Shown piece after piece: positions 1-7,676 of a stretch of DNA of 64,000 bases. The DNA is taken from NCBI RefSeq assembly GCF_006337065.1, contig NZ_CP040872.1:806001-870000 (forward strand), given 5' to 3'. This DNA comes from Agromyces laixinhei. GTDB taxonomy: Bacteria; Actinomycetota; Actinomycetes; Actinomycetales; Microbacteriaceae. The notes beneath the pieces were generated by a model that saw only the letters and a list, made by a program, of their open reading frames with translations, did not search any database and was not told the DNA's origin. Position 1 is the first letter of the stretch. Each line of letters begins with the position of its first letter. Both the position numbers and the translations under genes were made by a program.

Positions 1-1558
1 CGCGCCCCTGGAGGCCGAACATGCCGCGGAGGATTCCGGCCCGGCCCTTGCGGAAGCGGCCCATGTAGACGTTGCCGACGACATCGGTCGACGAGAACAC
101 CTGCAGGTTCTGGAAGGTGCGGGTGAGGCCGGCCTCGGCGCCGACGTGCGGCTTGCGCCCCTGGATCTCCTCACCGAGGAAGCGCACCGTGCCCGAGGTC
201 GGGGCGATCGCGCCCGTGATCATGTTGAAGCACGTCGTCTTGCCCGCGCCGTTCGGGCCGATGAGGCCCGTGATCTGGCCGGCGGGCACGGTCAGGGTCA
301 CGTCGTCGACGGCGACCACGCCGCCGTAGCGTTTCGTGAGCCCCGACACCTCGAGGATCGGCTCGCCAGCCGCGACCGGCGTCGAGACGGAGGGGATGCG
401 GGCATCGGATGCCGCGGCATCCGTCACCGCGTCGAGACCGCCGCCCGGCGACTCGCCCGGCAGGCCGCCGAACGCGCGCGTCGGCACCTCGCCCGAGCCG
501 CCGTCGGCGGTGCCGTCGGGAACGGGTCGCGCCGCGGCATCCGCTCGCCATCTCGTGATCGCCGCCCACGCTGACTTCACGACCTGGTAGAGACCGCCCG
601 GCAGCAGGATGATCACGAGGATCAGCACGAGGCCATAGCCGATGAGCTGCACCTCGCCCGTGGCCCCCGGGATGATCGCGGGGATGAGGTCGCGGAGGCC
701 CTCGGAGAGGAGCTCGACGATGAAGGCGCCGGCGATCGCGCCCCAGACGGAGCCGAGCCCGCCGATGACGACCATCAGCAGCAGTTCGACCGAGACGTGG
801 AACTCGGCGACCTGCGGCGAGACGATCTGCACCTGGTAGGCGTAGAAGACGCCGCCGAGTCCGGCGAACCCGGCCGAGAGGGTGAACACCTTCACGCGCA
901 GGGCGTAGGTGTTGACGCCGAGCGACTCGGCCGCGAGCTCGGAGTCGTTGACGGCCGAGAGCGCCCGGCCCGCGCGTGAGCGGGTCAGGTTCAGTGCGAG
1001 CACGAGGCCGATGAGCACGAACGGCGCGACGAACCAGAAGAACAGTCCGTTGTTGTCGATCGGGATGCCGAAGACCTCGGGCCGGCCGTAGCCGTAGATG
1101 CCGGTCGTGCGGCCGGTGAAGTCCCACTCGCGCACGGCGATCATGACGATGAACCCGAGGCCGAGGGTCGCGAGCGCGAGGTAGTGTCCGCGCAGGCGCA
1201 GCATCGGCAGGCCGACGAGGAGCGCCGCGAGCATGGCCGCGACGACGCCGCCGACGGCCGCGACCGTGCCCGGCAACTCGAACTTCTGCAGCAGGATCGC
1301 GTGCGTGTACGCGCCGATCGCGAAGAACGCCGCCTGCCCGAGGCTCACCTGGCCGGCGAGCCCCATGAGCAGCGAGAGCCCGATCGCGGGCAGCGCGAAG
1401 ATCATCGAGAAGACGGCGATGTTCATCATCGACGAGCTCGCCGTGAACGGCACGATCGCGATGATCACGGCGAACGCGGCGACGCCGATGATCGTGCCGC
1501 GGTTGTTGGGCCAGAAGCCGGTCTTCGACCGCATGGCGGCCTTGTTCAGGTAGGACAT
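1..1558 (-). CDS. LivM-LivG fusion: ABC permease plus ATPase (partial, runs off left edge)
   Basis: Inner-membrane permease and cytoplasmic ATPase of a branched-chain amino-acid/amide-type (HAAT) ABC importer in one polypeptide. Residues 1 to about 330 are a hydrophobic LivM-type permease. A Gly/Ala/Pro-rich linker follows (about 335-397). From about residue 398 a LivG-type ATPase begins, with Walker A GPNGAGKTT (Lys about 440). I read the frame from 598 down to 341 codon by codon and found no stop between the two parts, so the fusion is real in this sequence. The signature motif and Walker B lie beyond base 1. The start ATG (1556-1558) overlaps the livH stop region, so the genes are translationally coupled. 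Confidence 0.9.
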   Translation of the reverse strand, partial: MSYLNKAAMRSKTGFWPNNRGTIIGVAAFAVIIAIVPFTASSSMMNIAVFSMIFALPAIGLSLLMGLAGQVSLGQAAFFAIGAYTHAILLQKFELPGTVAAVGGVVAAMLAALLVGLPMLRLRGHYLALATLGLGFIVMIAVREWDFTGRTTGIYGYGRPEVFGIPIDNNGLFFWFVAPFVLIGLVLALNLTRSRAGRALSAVNDSELAAESLGVNTYALRVKVFTLSAGFAGLGGVFYAYQVQIVSPQVAEFHVSVELLLMVVIGGLGSVWGAIAGAFIVELLSEGLRDLIPAIIPGATGEVQLIGYGLVLILVIILLPGGLYQVVKSAWAAITRWRADAAARPVPDGTADGGSGEVPTRAFGGLPGESPGGGLDAVTDAAASDARIPSVSTPVAAGEPILEVSGLTKRYGGVVAVDDVTLTVPAGQITGLIGPNGAGKTTCFNMITGAIAPTSGTVRFLGEEIQGRKPHVGAEAGLTRTFQNLQVFSSTDVVGNVYMGRFRKGRAGILRGMFGLQGR

Positions 1559-1559
1559 C

Positions 1560-2429
1560 TCAGACCCTCACGGCGTTCGGGCGCAGCACGAGGCCGGCCG
1601 GTCGGATGATCAGCACGATGATGAGGATGAAGAACGCGACCGCGTCCTTCCACCCGGATGCCACGTAGCCGGCGACGTACGACTCGATGATGCCGAGCAG
1701 CAGCGCGCCGACGATCGCCGCGCGGAACGAGACGAGCCCCCCGAGCACCGCGGCGACGAAGCCCTTGAGGCCGAGCAGCAGGCCGCCCGACCAGATCGAG
1801 AGGTAGATCGGCGAGCTGACCACGCCGGCGGCGGCACCCACGAATCCGGCGATCGCGAAGGCGATGATGGAGGCCGCGGCCGGCGAGATGCCGACGATGC
1901 GCGCCGCGACCGGCTGCTCGGCGCTCGCGCGCAACGCCTTGCCCCAGCGGGTCTTCTCGTAGAAGAGCAGCACGCCGCCGCCGACCACGACGAGGGCGCC
2001 CAGCATCCAGAGCTCCTGCGAGCGGATGCTGACGCCGCCGAGATTCAGGTCGTCGCCCGGGAAGGCCTGGAGGCGCCGCCCCTCCGCGCCCCAGATCAGG
2101 AGCATGATCGCCTGCAGCAGGGTCGAGACGCCGAGGGTCAGGATGATCGAGACGAGCGTCGTGAGGTTCTTCACGCGCGAGATGACGAGTCGCTCGATGA
2201 TCACCGAGGCGAGCGTCACAGAGACGAGCGCGATGAGGATGGCGACGGGCAGCGGCAGGCCGACCGAGACGAGCGAGATGCTGCCGAGGCCGGCCAGCGT
2301 CGCGTAGTCGCCCTGGGCGATGTTCACGACGTGGCGCACCGTGTAGGTGGCGATGAGGCCGACGGCGAGCAGGGCGTACACAGATCCCTGTGACAGCCCT
2401 GCCACCGTGAGCTGGAGGAAGTCGATCAA
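1560..2429 (-). CDS. livH: Branched-chain amino-acid-type ABC transporter permease LivH
   Basis: 289-residue membrane permease, partner of the LivM part of the next gene, matching the usual LivH length. The N-terminus (LLAVGLIATYTVRHVVNIAQ) carries the conserved family signature and the rest is a series of hydrophobic helices. The start is a TTG at 2429: the livK stop TAA lies in frame just upstream and no ATG or GTG is available. A GGAGCG sequence precedes the TTG. It lies 15 nt after livK and runs into livMG, so it is the middle gene of a three-gene operon. The substrate cannot be read from sequence; this family also carries urea, amides and aromatic acids. Confidence 0.92.
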   Translation of the reverse strand: MIDFLQLTVAGLSQGSVYALLAVGLIATYTVRHVVNIAQGDYATLAGLGSISLVSVGLPLPVAILIALVSVTLASVIIERLVISRVKNLTTLVSIILTLGVSTLLQAIMLLIWGAEGRRLQAFPGDDLNLGGVSIRSQELWMLGALVVVGGGVLLFYEKTRWGKALRASAEQPVAARIVGISPAAASIIAFAIAGFVGAAAGVVSSPIYLSIWSGGLLLGLKGFVAAVLGGLVSFRAAIVGALLLGIIESYVAGYVASGWKDAVAFFILIIVLIIRPAGLVLRPNAVRV

Positions 2430-2444
2430 CGCTCGAACGCTCCG

Positions 2445-3635
2445 TTATTCGATCAGGTTCCAGCGGCCGTCGCCGGCGAGCGCCATGATGAGCGCTTCGG
2501 CGGTGAGCCCCGAGTGGTCCTCCGGGGTCATCGTGAAGATGCCCGAGATGCCGACGAAGTCGGTCGTGCCGAGGATCGCATCGCGCAGTGCCTCGGGCTC
2601 GGTGCCGGCCTCTTCGATCGCGGCGACGCCGATCTTCCACGCGTCGTAGGCGTGACCGGCGAAGCTCGAGGGCGACGAGCCGAAGGCCTCGCTGTAGTCG
2701 GCGATGAACTGGTCGATGACCTCCTTCTGCGGGTCGTCGGCCGGCAGCTGGTCGGCCACGAGCAAGCGGCCCATCGGCGCGATGACGCCGTCGGCGGCGG
2801 GGCCGGCGGCCTCGAAGAACGCGTCGTTCGCGACACCGTGCGACTGGTAGACCGGTTTGCCGACGCCGAGCTGCACATAGGCGGCCTGGGCGAGGCCGGC
2901 CGACGGGGTGATGCCCCAGATGATGACGGCGTCGGCGTCGGCCGCGCGGATGTTCGTCATCTGCGCGGTGAAGTCGGTGGCGCTCGGCTCGAACGACTCG
3001 GTCGCGGTCAGTTCGATGCCGCGGGTCGAGCCGAGCTCGGTGATGATCTCGCCGATGCCCTCGCCGAAGCCGGTTGCGTCGCGCACGAGCGCGAGCTTCG
3101 TGTAGCCCTTCGACTCGGCGTCGTCGAGGATGCGCTCGAGCACGACGAGGTCGTTCTGCGCGGTCTTGAAGACCCACTCCGAGCCGTCGACGATCGCGGC
3201 GTTCGCGGCGACCGAGATCGTCGGCATCTGGGCGGCCTCGACGAGCGGCCGCATCGCGAGCGAGGGGCCAGTTCGCGAGGCGCCGATGATGAGGTCGACG
3301 TCGTCGTTCTCGATGAGCTGGGTGGTGGCCTTGGCGGCGCCGTCTTCGGTGGACTGGTTGTCTTTGATGATGAGCTCGACCTCGCGGCCGTCGATGCCGC
3401 CGTCGGCGTTCAGCTGATCGGCGAGCATGTTGAGCGTGTTCTGCTCGGGCACGCCGAGGTTCGCGCCGACACCCGTGATGTCGAGCACGGCGCCGATCTT
3501 GATGGGGCCTTCTTCGGCGCCGCCGTCGTCGCCGGAGTCGCCGCCGAAGTTCGAGGCGCCGCAACCGGTGAGGGCGAGGGCGATGGATGCCGCGATCGCG
3601 GCTGGAACGAGCAGACGGCGTTGCGCACGGTTCAT
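2445..3635 (-). CDS. livK: LivK-type periplasmic-binding lipoprotein
   Basis: Substrate-binding lipoprotein (396 aa) feeding the LivH/LivMG importer. The N-terminus is a lipoprotein signal peptide with lipobox LTGC (lipidated Cys25), followed by a type I periplasmic-binding fold starting PIKIGAVLDITG. I chose the ATG at 3635 over an upstream in-frame start at 3698 because AAAGGAGAG sits about 10 nt upstream and because the signal peptide begins there. A perfect inverted repeat (3688-3705) lies about 53 nt upstream, suggesting repressor control of the whole operon. Confidence 0.92.
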   Translation of the reverse strand: MNRAQRRLLVPAAIAASIALALTGCGASNFGGDSGDDGGAEEGPIKIGAVLDITGVGANLGVPEQNTLNMLADQLNADGGIDGREVELIIKDNQSTEDGAAKATTQLIENDDVDLIIGASRTGPSLAMRPLVEAAQMPTISVAANAAIVDGSEWVFKTAQNDLVVLERILDDAESKGYTKLALVRDATGFGEGIGEIITELGSTRGIELTATESFEPSATDFTAQMTNIRAADADAVIIWGITPSAGLAQAAYVQLGVGKPVYQSHGVANDAFFEAAGPAADGVIAPMGRLLVADQLPADDPQKEVIDQFIADYSEAFGSSPSSFAGHAYDAWKIGVAAIEEAGTEPEALRDAILGTTDFVGISGIFTMTPEDHSGLTAEALIMALAGDGRWNLIE

Positions 3636-3687
3636 GGGACGAACTCTCCTTTGAGCCCAAACGGGTTCTCGACATCGAGGGTATTCA

Positions 3688-3705
3688 TGACCGACCATTC
3701 GGTCA
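3688..3705. promoter_or_regulatory. TetR-type operator upstream of livK operon
   Basis: TGACCGA-CCAT-TCGGTCA is a perfect 7-bp inverted repeat with a 4-bp spacer. The ACCG-N6-CGGT core has the same geometry as operators reported for the TetR-family phenylacetate regulator PaaR of actinobacteria. That link is inference: no paa gene or tetR gene is adjacent in this window. It sits between the likely promoter and the livK start. The other 200 bases of this 236-base gap hold no gene. Confidence 0.65.
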
Positions 3706-3871
3706 CTATTTCAACACCCTTGAAGATACGGTGCGCGACGAGGCATCCGCAAGCCGTCGTTACGCAACAGAGACACGGATGCTGCGTGCAGAATGCTGAA
3801 TCCGGGCTCCCGTCAGGGCCTGAGCATGAGCAATCGGCCATGTGGGCGGTCGGGCCCCGCCGCCCCGTCGA

Positions 3872-4492
3872 TCATCGCGCGCGCACGGCGTATCTGAGAT
3901 GGGTCGTGTGCGGCGACGGCTCTGCGTCGACCAGGTCGAGTGCCCATCGGGCGGCGTCGATGCCCTCGAACAAGCGGACTCCCGAGCCGAACAGCACGGG
4001 CGAGAGCGCAATGTGGAACTCGTTCACCAGGCCGGCGTTGAGGTATTGCACGATCGTCTCTCCGCCGCCCGCGATGCGGACGTCTCGGTTGCCGGCGGCC
4101 TCGCGGGCACGGTCGAGGGCGGAGTGGATGCCGTCGTTCACGAAGTGGAAGGTGGTTCCGCCCTGCCGCTCCCACGGGTCGCGCTCCTCGTGAGTCACGA
4201 CGAAGACCGGTGTGTGGAACGGGGGCTCTTCTGGCCACATCCGTTCGCCCGCGTCGAATATGCGCTTGCCCATCACGCTCGCGCCGGTTCGCTCGAACGT
4301 CTCCTGCGCGATGTCGTTGTCGCGCCCCTCCTCGCCGCCCTTCCCGAGCTTCAGGTTCTCTCGGAAGAACCGCTGTCGGAACGCCCACTGCTGCAGTTCC
4401 ATCCACTGCTGCCCCATCAGCTCCTCGGACGACTCGGGGGCGATGAACCCGTCGAGCGACATCGACACGCTGAAGAACACCGTTCCGGGCAT
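3872..4492 (-). CDS. Dihydrofolate reductase-like (RibD C-terminal/YwjB) family protein
   Basis: 206-residue soluble protein of the DHFR/RibD-C family, NADPH-binding reductases of mostly unknown substrate. The family pattern is visible: an N-terminal strand with SLDGFIA, the central VMGKRIFD, FVVTHEERDPW, and the glycine-rich cofactor loop AGGGETIVQYL. The C-terminal VLFGSGVRLF is also typical. The start ATG at 4492 overlaps the stop of the AHSA1-like gene by an ATGA, so it is the third gene of an arsR operon. Such arsR-AHSA1-RibD trios are common in actinobacteria; the reaction is unknown. Confidence 0.82.
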   Translation of the reverse strand: MPGTVFFSVSMSLDGFIAPESSEELMGQQWMELQQWAFRQRFFRENLKLGKGGEEGRDNDIAQETFERTGASVMGKRIFDAGERMWPEEPPFHTPVFVVTHEERDPWERQGGTTFHFVNDGIHSALDRAREAAGNRDVRIAGGGETIVQYLNAGLVNEFHIALSPVLFGSGVRLFEGIDAARWALDLVDAEPSPHTTHLRYAVRAR

Positions 4493-4806
4493 CAGTCCGA
4501 CGCTCCCTTCGAAACGACCTCCGCGACGTAGGCAGCCAGGTTGGCCAGGGTCTGCCGACCGCCCTCGATCGCGCCGTGCCGCTCGATCGCCTCGTCGCGC
4601 AGCTCCGCGGTGGGGAACACCGCGAGCATCTCGACGCGGGTGGACTCCCCGACGGACTCGAACGTGAGGACCGACTCGAACGCGTTCGGGTCGCCGCGGA
4701 ACTCGCCATGGAGCATCGCGATCCGCTCCGGCGGGACGATCTCGGTCCAGGTGATCCACTCGCGGTAGTCGGTGCCGTCGGGCCCGTGCATGACAGTCGT
4801 CGTCAT
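4492..4806 (-). CDS. AHSA1/SRPBCC-like protein, N-terminally short
   Basis: 104-residue protein matching the C-terminal two thirds of the AHSA1 (Aha1 C-terminal/START-like) ligand-binding family: EWITWTEIVPPERIAMLHGE, then a strand-rich middle, then GAIEGGRQTLANLAAYVAEV as the closing helix. Family members are usually about 140-160 aa and begin with a strand and an alpha helix ending in a WWGP-type motif; that part is missing. There is no room to recover it, because the arsR stop is only 3 nt upstream. It is either a shortened functional form or a deletion product. It is translationally coupled to its neighbours. Confidence 0.75.
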   Translation of the reverse strand: MTTTVMHGPDGTDYREWITWTEIVPPERIAMLHGEFRGDPNAFESVLTFESVGESTRVEMLAVFPTAELRDEAIERHGAIEGGRQTLANLAAYVAEVVSKGASD

Positions 4807-4809
4807 CAG

Positions 4810-5151
4810 CTACTCCTCTTCCCTCTTCTGCTTGAGTTCCTGCACGTAGGCGTCCAGCCGGTCGAAGTTCTCGCTCCAGAACTGCTCGAATCCGCCGGTC
4901 CACTCGTGAACCGCCCGCAGCCCACCGGCGTCGAGGCCGTACACGCGCTGCTTTCCCGCCTTGCGGTCCTGCACCAACCCGACCTCGCGGAGCACCCGCA
5001 GGTGCTTGGATGCTCCCGGCTGGGACATCCCCAGCTCCTCAGCGAGCTCCGACACGGGCCGTTCGCCGGCGCGCAGCAGGGTCAGGATGTCTCGGCGCCG
5101 AGGCTCCGCGATCGCATTGAAGACATCCGAGGTCGTCGCTGCTCGTGCCAT
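4810..5151 (-). CDS. ArsR-family transcriptional regulator
   Basis: 113-residue winged-helix repressor. EPRRRDILTLLRAGERPVSE is the first part of the fold and MSQPGASKHLRVLREVGLV is the recognition helix and wing. No CxC metal-binding motif is seen in helix alpha-3, so it probably does not sense metal and belongs to the group found with AHSA1 proteins. I chose ATG 5151 over an in-frame GTG at 5157 because TATGTT ends 6 nt before the ATG, the pattern of a leaderless start. A perfect 14-bp palindrome adjoins that -10 box, consistent with autoregulation. Confidence 0.88.
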   Translation of the reverse strand: MARAATTSDVFNAIAEPRRRDILTLLRAGERPVSELAEELGMSQPGASKHLRVLREVGLVQDRKAGKQRVYGLDAGGLRAVHEWTGGFEQFWSENFDRLDAYVQELKQKREEE

Positions 5152-5163
5152 GGTCACAACATA

Positions 5164-5177
5164 TACCCATATGGGTA
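5164..5177. promoter_or_regulatory. Palindromic operator of the arsR operon
   Basis: TACCCATATGGGTA is a perfect 14-bp palindrome immediately upstream of the presumed -10 box (TATGTT, minus strand 5163-5158) of arsR. Binding here would block RNA polymerase, as expected for an autoregulated ArsR repressor. Confidence 0.6.
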
Positions 5178-5205
5178 GGTGTTCAAGCGGCGCAGCTCGA
5201 GTTCA

Positions 5206-6012
5206 TCACTCGACCGGGCGATGACCGATCGCGATGAGCGTCGACACGTCGACCGAGGTCACGGCCCGATCCTCGAGCGCGGCCAGGTAGCGCACTCGCA
5301 CCTCGGCGACCGACGCCTCGTCGAGCTCGTCGAGCTGCGCTCGCAACCCGGTGCCGAGCGCGAGCGCCCATGCGAGCTCCGGCGTGAGGTCGAGGTGCCG
5401 CTGCACGGCGTGCGCGCGAACCCCGACGAGCCCGAACTCGGTCAGCCAGTGCGCCAGCGTGCCCGCAGTGTCGATCGACCCGAGGCCCGCAGCACGCGGC
5501 ATCTCGGTACCTCGCGAAGCCCCCGGCACTGCCTCGGCGAGCACGTCGTACAACGGCTCGAACGCGCCGCGCGCCCAGACCGTGATCGCGACCCGGCCGC
5601 CGGGCCTGGCGCGCTCGATCAGGTGGCGTGTGCCGGCGTCGAGATCGTCGAAGTCGATGACGCCGAGCACGCACTGCACGAGGTCGTACCCCGTCGGCTC
5701 CCAGCTCGTGACGTCGGCGACGTGCAGCCGCAGCTGCGGCATCCGCTCACCCGCTCGTTCGCGGGCCGCCTCGACAAGCGGCTCGGCGAGGTCGACCGCG
5801 TCGACGACGCCGCCGGGGCCGACGAGTTCGGCGGTCGACAGGGCCGACGCCCCGTCACCGCAGCACGCGTCGAGCACCCGTTCGTCGAAGAGCGGATGCG
5901 CCCGCCCCAGTGCTGCGGTCGAGATCGGATTCCAGAGCGCGTCGTCGAGGTCGATCGATGCCGCGGCCGTGGATGCTCCGATGAGTTCAGGTTCCCCCGA
6001 CTTGTCCCCCAT
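5206..6012 (-). CDS. Class I SAM-dependent methyltransferase
   Basis: 268-residue Rossmann-fold methyltransferase. Motif I (VLDACCGDGASAL) binds S-adenosylmethionine, an acidic residue follows in DAVDLAEPLVEAA, and HVADVTSWEPTGYDLVQCVL provides the adenine-binding Asp and the post-II strand. The C-terminal half (TVWARGAFEPLYDVL) resembles small-molecule methyltransferases of the UbiE/Methyltransf_25 type. The substrate is unknown. I chose the ATG at 6012; the frame stays open upstream but that extension is low-complexity antisense sequence. The upstream 160 bases hold a roughly 17-bp direct duplication (GCGGATCGGGCGTTTC twice, 6038-6070) and no gene. Confidence 0.85.
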   Translation of the reverse strand: MGDKSGEPELIGASTAAASIDLDDALWNPISTAALGRAHPLFDERVLDACCGDGASALSTAELVGPGGVVDAVDLAEPLVEAARERAGERMPQLRLHVADVTSWEPTGYDLVQCVLGVIDFDDLDAGTRHLIERARPGGRVAITVWARGAFEPLYDVLAEAVPGASRGTEMPRAAGLGSIDTAGTLAHWLTEFGLVGVRAHAVQRHLDLTPELAWALALGTGLRAQLDELDEASVAEVRVRYLAALEDRAVTSVDVSTLIAIGHRPVE

Positions 6013-6174
6013 CAGTCCATTGTGACCTCCATGACGGCGGATCGGGCGTTTCTGCGCGGATCGGGCGTTTCCGCCCGCCGTCGTGCCGAATCGTGATCGG
6101 GGACTCAGGCAATCGAAAGCCGAACAGTGCAGACTGTATGCATTCCACCCCTGATCGAATCGAGTCGTTCTGCC

Positions 6175-7131
6175 ATGAACCGTGTCCTGCGCCGCGCCGC
6201 GCCCCTCGCGCTCGCCTCCGCGACAGCCCTGCTCCTCGCCGGTTGTGCGACCACCCCCGACGAGCCCGAGGCGACGACGGACGCCGCGGCGTGCATGGAC
6301 GTGCCCGCCGGTGAGCTCAGCGACGGAGTGAAGGTCGACGGCGAGTTCGCCGGATCCCCGACCGCCGAGTTCGCCACGCCGCTCGAGGCGGAGAAGCTCG
6401 AGCGCACGGTCGCCATCGAGGGCGACGGCGATGAGACCGCGGCCGGCGACCCGATGAACATCGTCGTGACGGCGTTCTCGGGTACGAGCGGCGAGGCCAT
6501 CTTCTCGCAGCCGACCACGATCAAGGTCGGCGACGAGCAGGTCTTCGAGTCGTTCCGCGCCGGCATCGATTGCGTGCCGGTCGGCTCCCGCACCGTGACG
6601 GTCGCGCCCGCCTCGACGCTCTACGGCGACACGGGCAACGAGACCATCGGCGTCGCTGCCGGCGAGACGGTCGTCATCGTCATCGACGTCGTCGAGGTGC
6701 AGGAGCCCCTGACGCCGGCCGAGTGGACCGAGAACGTTCCCGAGGTGAAGTTCGGCGCAGACGGCGAGCCGCCCGTCGTGACCCTGCCCGCCACCGACCC
6801 GTCGACCGAGCTGCAGATGAAGGTGCTCGAAGAGGGCGACGGCGACGAGGTGCAAGACGGCGACAATGTCACCGTGCAGTACCAGGGCATCAGCTGGACC
6901 ACGGGCGAGATCTTCGACCAGAGCTACACGCGCGGCGAGCCCGCGACCTTCCCGACCGATGGCGTCATCCAGGGCTTCGGCGCGGCACTCGTCGGCCAGA
7001 AGGTCGGCTCCAAGGTCATCGTGACCATTCCGCCGGAGCTCGCATACGGCACGGATGCCGCGGCGCACGAGCTCGGCGGACAGACGCTCGTCTTCCTCGT
7101 CGAGATCGAGGGCACCGAGGCCGCGAGCTAG
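6175..7131 (+). CDS. FKBP-type peptidyl-prolyl cis-trans isomerase lipoprotein
   Basis: 318-residue exported lipoprotein that isomerises Xaa-Pro bonds in extracytoplasmic proteins. The signal peptide ends in lipobox LLAGC (Cys24). The C-terminal 110 residues are a canonical FKBP domain: VTVQYQGISWTTGEIFDQSY, FPTDGVIQGFGAALVGQKVG, then VTIPPELAYGTDA. The middle region (about 60-190) is a degenerate FKBP-like half without these motifs, common in actinobacterial two-domain FkpA lipoproteins. ATG 6175 is preferred over the in-frame 6127 because the signal peptide starts there. The stop abuts the remains of an insertion sequence. Confidence 0.9.
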   Translation: MNRVLRRAAPLALASATALLLAGCATTPDEPEATTDAAACMDVPAGELSDGVKVDGEFAGSPTAEFATPLEAEKLERTVAIEGDGDETAAGDPMNIVVTAFSGTSGEAIFSQPTTIKVGDEQVFESFRAGIDCVPVGSRTVTVAPASTLYGDTGNETIGVAAGETVVIVIDVVEVQEPLTPAEWTENVPEVKFGADGEPPVVTLPATDPSTELQMKVLEEGDGDEVQDGDNVTVQYQGISWTTGEIFDQSYTRGEPATFPTDGVIQGFGAALVGQKVGSKVIVTIPPELAYGTDAAAHELGGQTLVFLVEIEGTEAAS

Positions 7132-7248
7132 GGTGTGTCTCCAAATGTGTAGGGGTTGATCGGGGAAACTGGGCGTGTGTCGTCTCGTCGTCGTTCTCGT
7201 TCTCGCCGGTTGAGTGATGCGCAGTAGGCTGTGATCAGGCCTTTGCTG

Positions 7249-7580
7249 GCGTGCTGCAAGCCCTTCTCGCCCGCGCTGACGCGGCGGGCCTGATCGACTG
7301 GGACGTGAGCGTGGGCGCGACGATCGCGCGGGCGCACGAGCACGCGACGAACACGACCCGCCCCGAGCAAGACACCGGCGGCCGTCATTCCCGAGAAGAG
7401 CAACCAGATCGCGGCCCGCAAGCGCAAAGGACGCGACGGCGGAAGGCCGCCCGCATTCGACGCCGACGCGTACAAAGACCGCAACGTCGTCGAGCGCTCC
7501 TTCGCCCACGTCAAGCAAGGGCGTGGCATCGCGACCCGCTTCGACAAGCTCGCTGTCACCTACCGCGCCGGCCCAATCAG
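7249..7580 (+). pseudogene. Remnant of an IS5-type (IS427-like) transposase
   Basis: Two transposase pieces in different frames. The first (about 7240-7385) reads LIDWDVSVGATIARAHEHAT, matching the IS5-family block around the first catalytic Asp, which here is Gly (family: VSVDSTI). The second (about 7387-7580) reads AYKDRNVVERSFAHVKQGRG, the C-terminal block with the catalytic Glu. The roughly 80 codons between them, holding the second Asp, are deleted, as are the N-terminal DNA-binding part and the C-terminal end. It cannot be active. The left end may be the GGTGTGTCTCCAAATG right at the FKBP stop (7132); no matching right end remains. Confidence 0.8.
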
Positions 7581-7631
7581 CCACGATCGAGAGAAGGCCC
7601 ATTCATGACCTATCAGCGGCGGGAGCGCACA

Positions 7632-7662
7632 GGGCGGGCACCGAGGTCATCGATGCCCGCCC
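7632..7662 (-). terminator. Probable terminator hairpin after the MHS transporter gene
   Basis: GGGCGGGCA and TGCCCGCCC form a perfect 9-bp stem with a 13-nt loop just past the stop of the minus-strand transporter gene. There is no U-tract, as is usual in high-GC actinobacteria. Confidence 0.55.
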
Positions 7663-7676
7663 CGCGAGGTGACTGC

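Noticed and set aside
6013..7602. Long upstream extension of the methyltransferase frame (to 798 codons)
   Set aside because: The extension is antisense to the FKBP lipoprotein and has no protein-like features; the methyltransferase fold begins after the ATG at 6012.
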